From Psychrobacter sp. JCM 18902 (GTDB lineage Bacteria; Pseudomonadota; Gammaproteobacteria; Pseudomonadales; Moraxellaceae), in contig NZ_CAJHBK010000001.1 in assembly GCF_904846615.1 (NCBI RefSeq), positions 1,922,001 to 1,986,000 of the forward strand: 64,000 nucleotides of DNA. The letters run 5' to 3'. Both the position numbers and the translations under genes were made by a program. The notes below the pieces were generated by a model that made no database searches, was not told the DNA's origin, and worked only from the letters and a program-made list of their open reading frames with translations. Positions 63,332 through 64,000 of this stretch are shown one piece after another (positions within the stretch are counted from its first letter, which is position 1; each line of letters begins with the position of its first letter).

Positions 63332-63907
63332 TCACAAGCCTGCTAACTGATTGTTCCACTGTTGCCGCGTCATGTTATACAGTACATGCTCAGCCAGCCG
63401 ATGGTTAGGGTCAAGGGCTGGATGGTAGAAGTTGGCGCGGGTATCCATCATGCCAATACGCTCCATAATCAATTGCGAGCGCTTATTGATAACCGCTGTG
63501 AATGACACAACCTCATCGAGCGACAGCTCAGTAAAAGCGAAATTCAGCGCCGCACGTGCTGCCTCTGTAGCATAGCCCTGTCCCCAATAATCTTTATGTA
63601 GTCGCCATGCAATCTCGACAGCAGGGGCAAAAGACATATCTGCGTGGGTATCATTCAAGCCAACAAAACCGATAAAATCATCATATGTTTTGGTGCTATT
63701 TTTTAAACATACTGCCCAAAGTCCCCATCCTTGATTAGCGATAAGCTGCTGGCATTTACTAGCGATGATGTCACTTACTTTAGGCGTTAATAACTTGGGA
63801 AAATACTTCATTACCTCAGGATCAGCATTTATTTCAGCAAAAACAGCAAAGTCACTTGCTTGCCATTGCCTGAGATAAAGACGTTCTGTTTCTATCACAT
63901 TTATCAT
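63332..63907 (-). CDS. GNAT family N-acetyltransferase (RimJ/RimL type)
   Basis: Acetyl-CoA-dependent N-acetyltransferase of 191 residues from the ATG at 63907; a further in-frame ATG lies three codons upstream. Pattern: ETERLYLRQWQASDFAVFAEINADPEVMKYFP at the start, VGLNDTHADMSFAPAVEIAWRLHKDYWGQGYATEAARAAL with the acetyl-CoA loop motif GQGYATEA, then VVSFTAVINKRSQLIMERIGM. This is the RimJ/RimL-like layout. The target could be a ribosomal protein, an amine or a drug; nothing nearby specifies it. It is followed on the same strand by the HdeD-like gene. Confidence 0.88.
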   Translation of the reverse strand: MINVIETERLYLRQWQASDFAVFAEINADPEVMKYFPKLLTPKVSDIIASKCQQLIANQGWGLWAVCLKNSTKTYDDFIGFVGLNDTHADMSFAPAVEIAWRLHKDYWGQGYATEAARAALNFAFTELSLDEVVSFTAVINKRSQLIMERIGMMDTRANFYHPALDPNHRLAEHVLYNMTRQQWNNQLAGL

Positions 63908-63938
63908 TTTTATCACTTATGGATTGACACTATTAATA

Positions 63939-64000
63939 CTATTTAGCCAGCCAGCCTTTTTGCTTGGCATGAGCAAGTTGCTCAGGAGTATCGATATCAT
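63939..64000 (-). CDS. C-terminal tail of a probable nucleotidyltransferase (cut by window edge)
   Basis: On the minus strand an open frame enters at the window edge and ends with a TAG at 63939-63941. The visible 19 residues are DIDTPEQLAHAKQKGWLAK. The DIDTPEQL ending is common in the MobA/MocA-like NTP transferase family, for example molybdenum cofactor nucleotidyltransferases. The call rests on that short tail alone and is tentative; the rest of the gene lies beyond the window. Confidence 0.4.
   Translation of the reverse strand, partial: DIDTPEQLAHAKQKGWLAK

Overview
The window looks like a chromosomal segment of Psychrobacter or a close Moraxellaceae relative (Gammaproteobacteria). This is inferred from the protein style of the housekeeping genes (Lon, TopA, FumC, MtgA, Ppk1), the moderate GC content, and a gene mix typical of that family (ACP/MliC-like protein, DUF2799 lipoprotein, MipA/OmpV porin-like protein). 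I saw no rRNA, tRNA, CRISPR array, prophage or intact insertion sequence. Two copies of a ~108-bp MITE-like element lie about 57 kb apart in opposite orientation.

Layout. 1-21 kb is mostly housekeeping: ppk1 (cut by the window edge), mtgA, a glutaredoxin-like protein, an LldD-type flavoenzyme, a rhomboid protease, mipA, an ACP-like lysozyme inhibitor, fumC, a 5-formyl-THF cyclo-ligase with two small unknown genes, an Na+/H+ antiporter-type permease, lon, a META lipoprotein, sodC and topA. 21.3-32.7 kb is an iron island: tonB-exbB-exbD on the minus strand, a siderophore-type ABC importer (binding protein, two permeases, ATPase) on the plus strand, then a PepSY membrane protein and a TonB-dependent receptor on the minus strand. 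Fur-box-like sites lie upstream of all three units. 33-40.8 kb is a uric acid and allantoin degradation cluster (xanthine/urate permease, a RutR-like TetR regulator, uraD, uraH, puuD, puuE, allE, allA), with two near-identical RutR-type operators. The allantoate-hydrolysing step is absent from the window.

41-47.3 kb holds trpR, trpE, trpG, a DMT exporter and a cystine/amino-acid ABC importer. 47.6-56 kb is a complete histidine utilisation locus (hutC, hutU, a YjiH-type permease, hutH, hutG, hutI) with a perfect HutC-type palindrome in the divergent promoter region. It is followed by a PepSY protein and gdhA, which can oxidise the glutamate that the Hut pathway yields.

59-62.3 kb is the least explained part and my main candidate for an undescribed system. 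Five plus-strand genes run in series: an MglB-like roadblock protein, a stand-alone Aer-type PAS protein (a fold that binds FAD in Aer), a PhnD-like binding protein with no export signal, and two proteins I do not recognise. An FNR/Anr-type box and a perfect TATAAT precede them. The sequence suggests a cytoplasmic redox or energy sensing module, but no output component such as a GTPase, kinase or receptor is visible. The window ends with an HdeD-family membrane protein, a GNAT acetyltransferase and the C-terminal tail of a probable nucleotidyltransferase.
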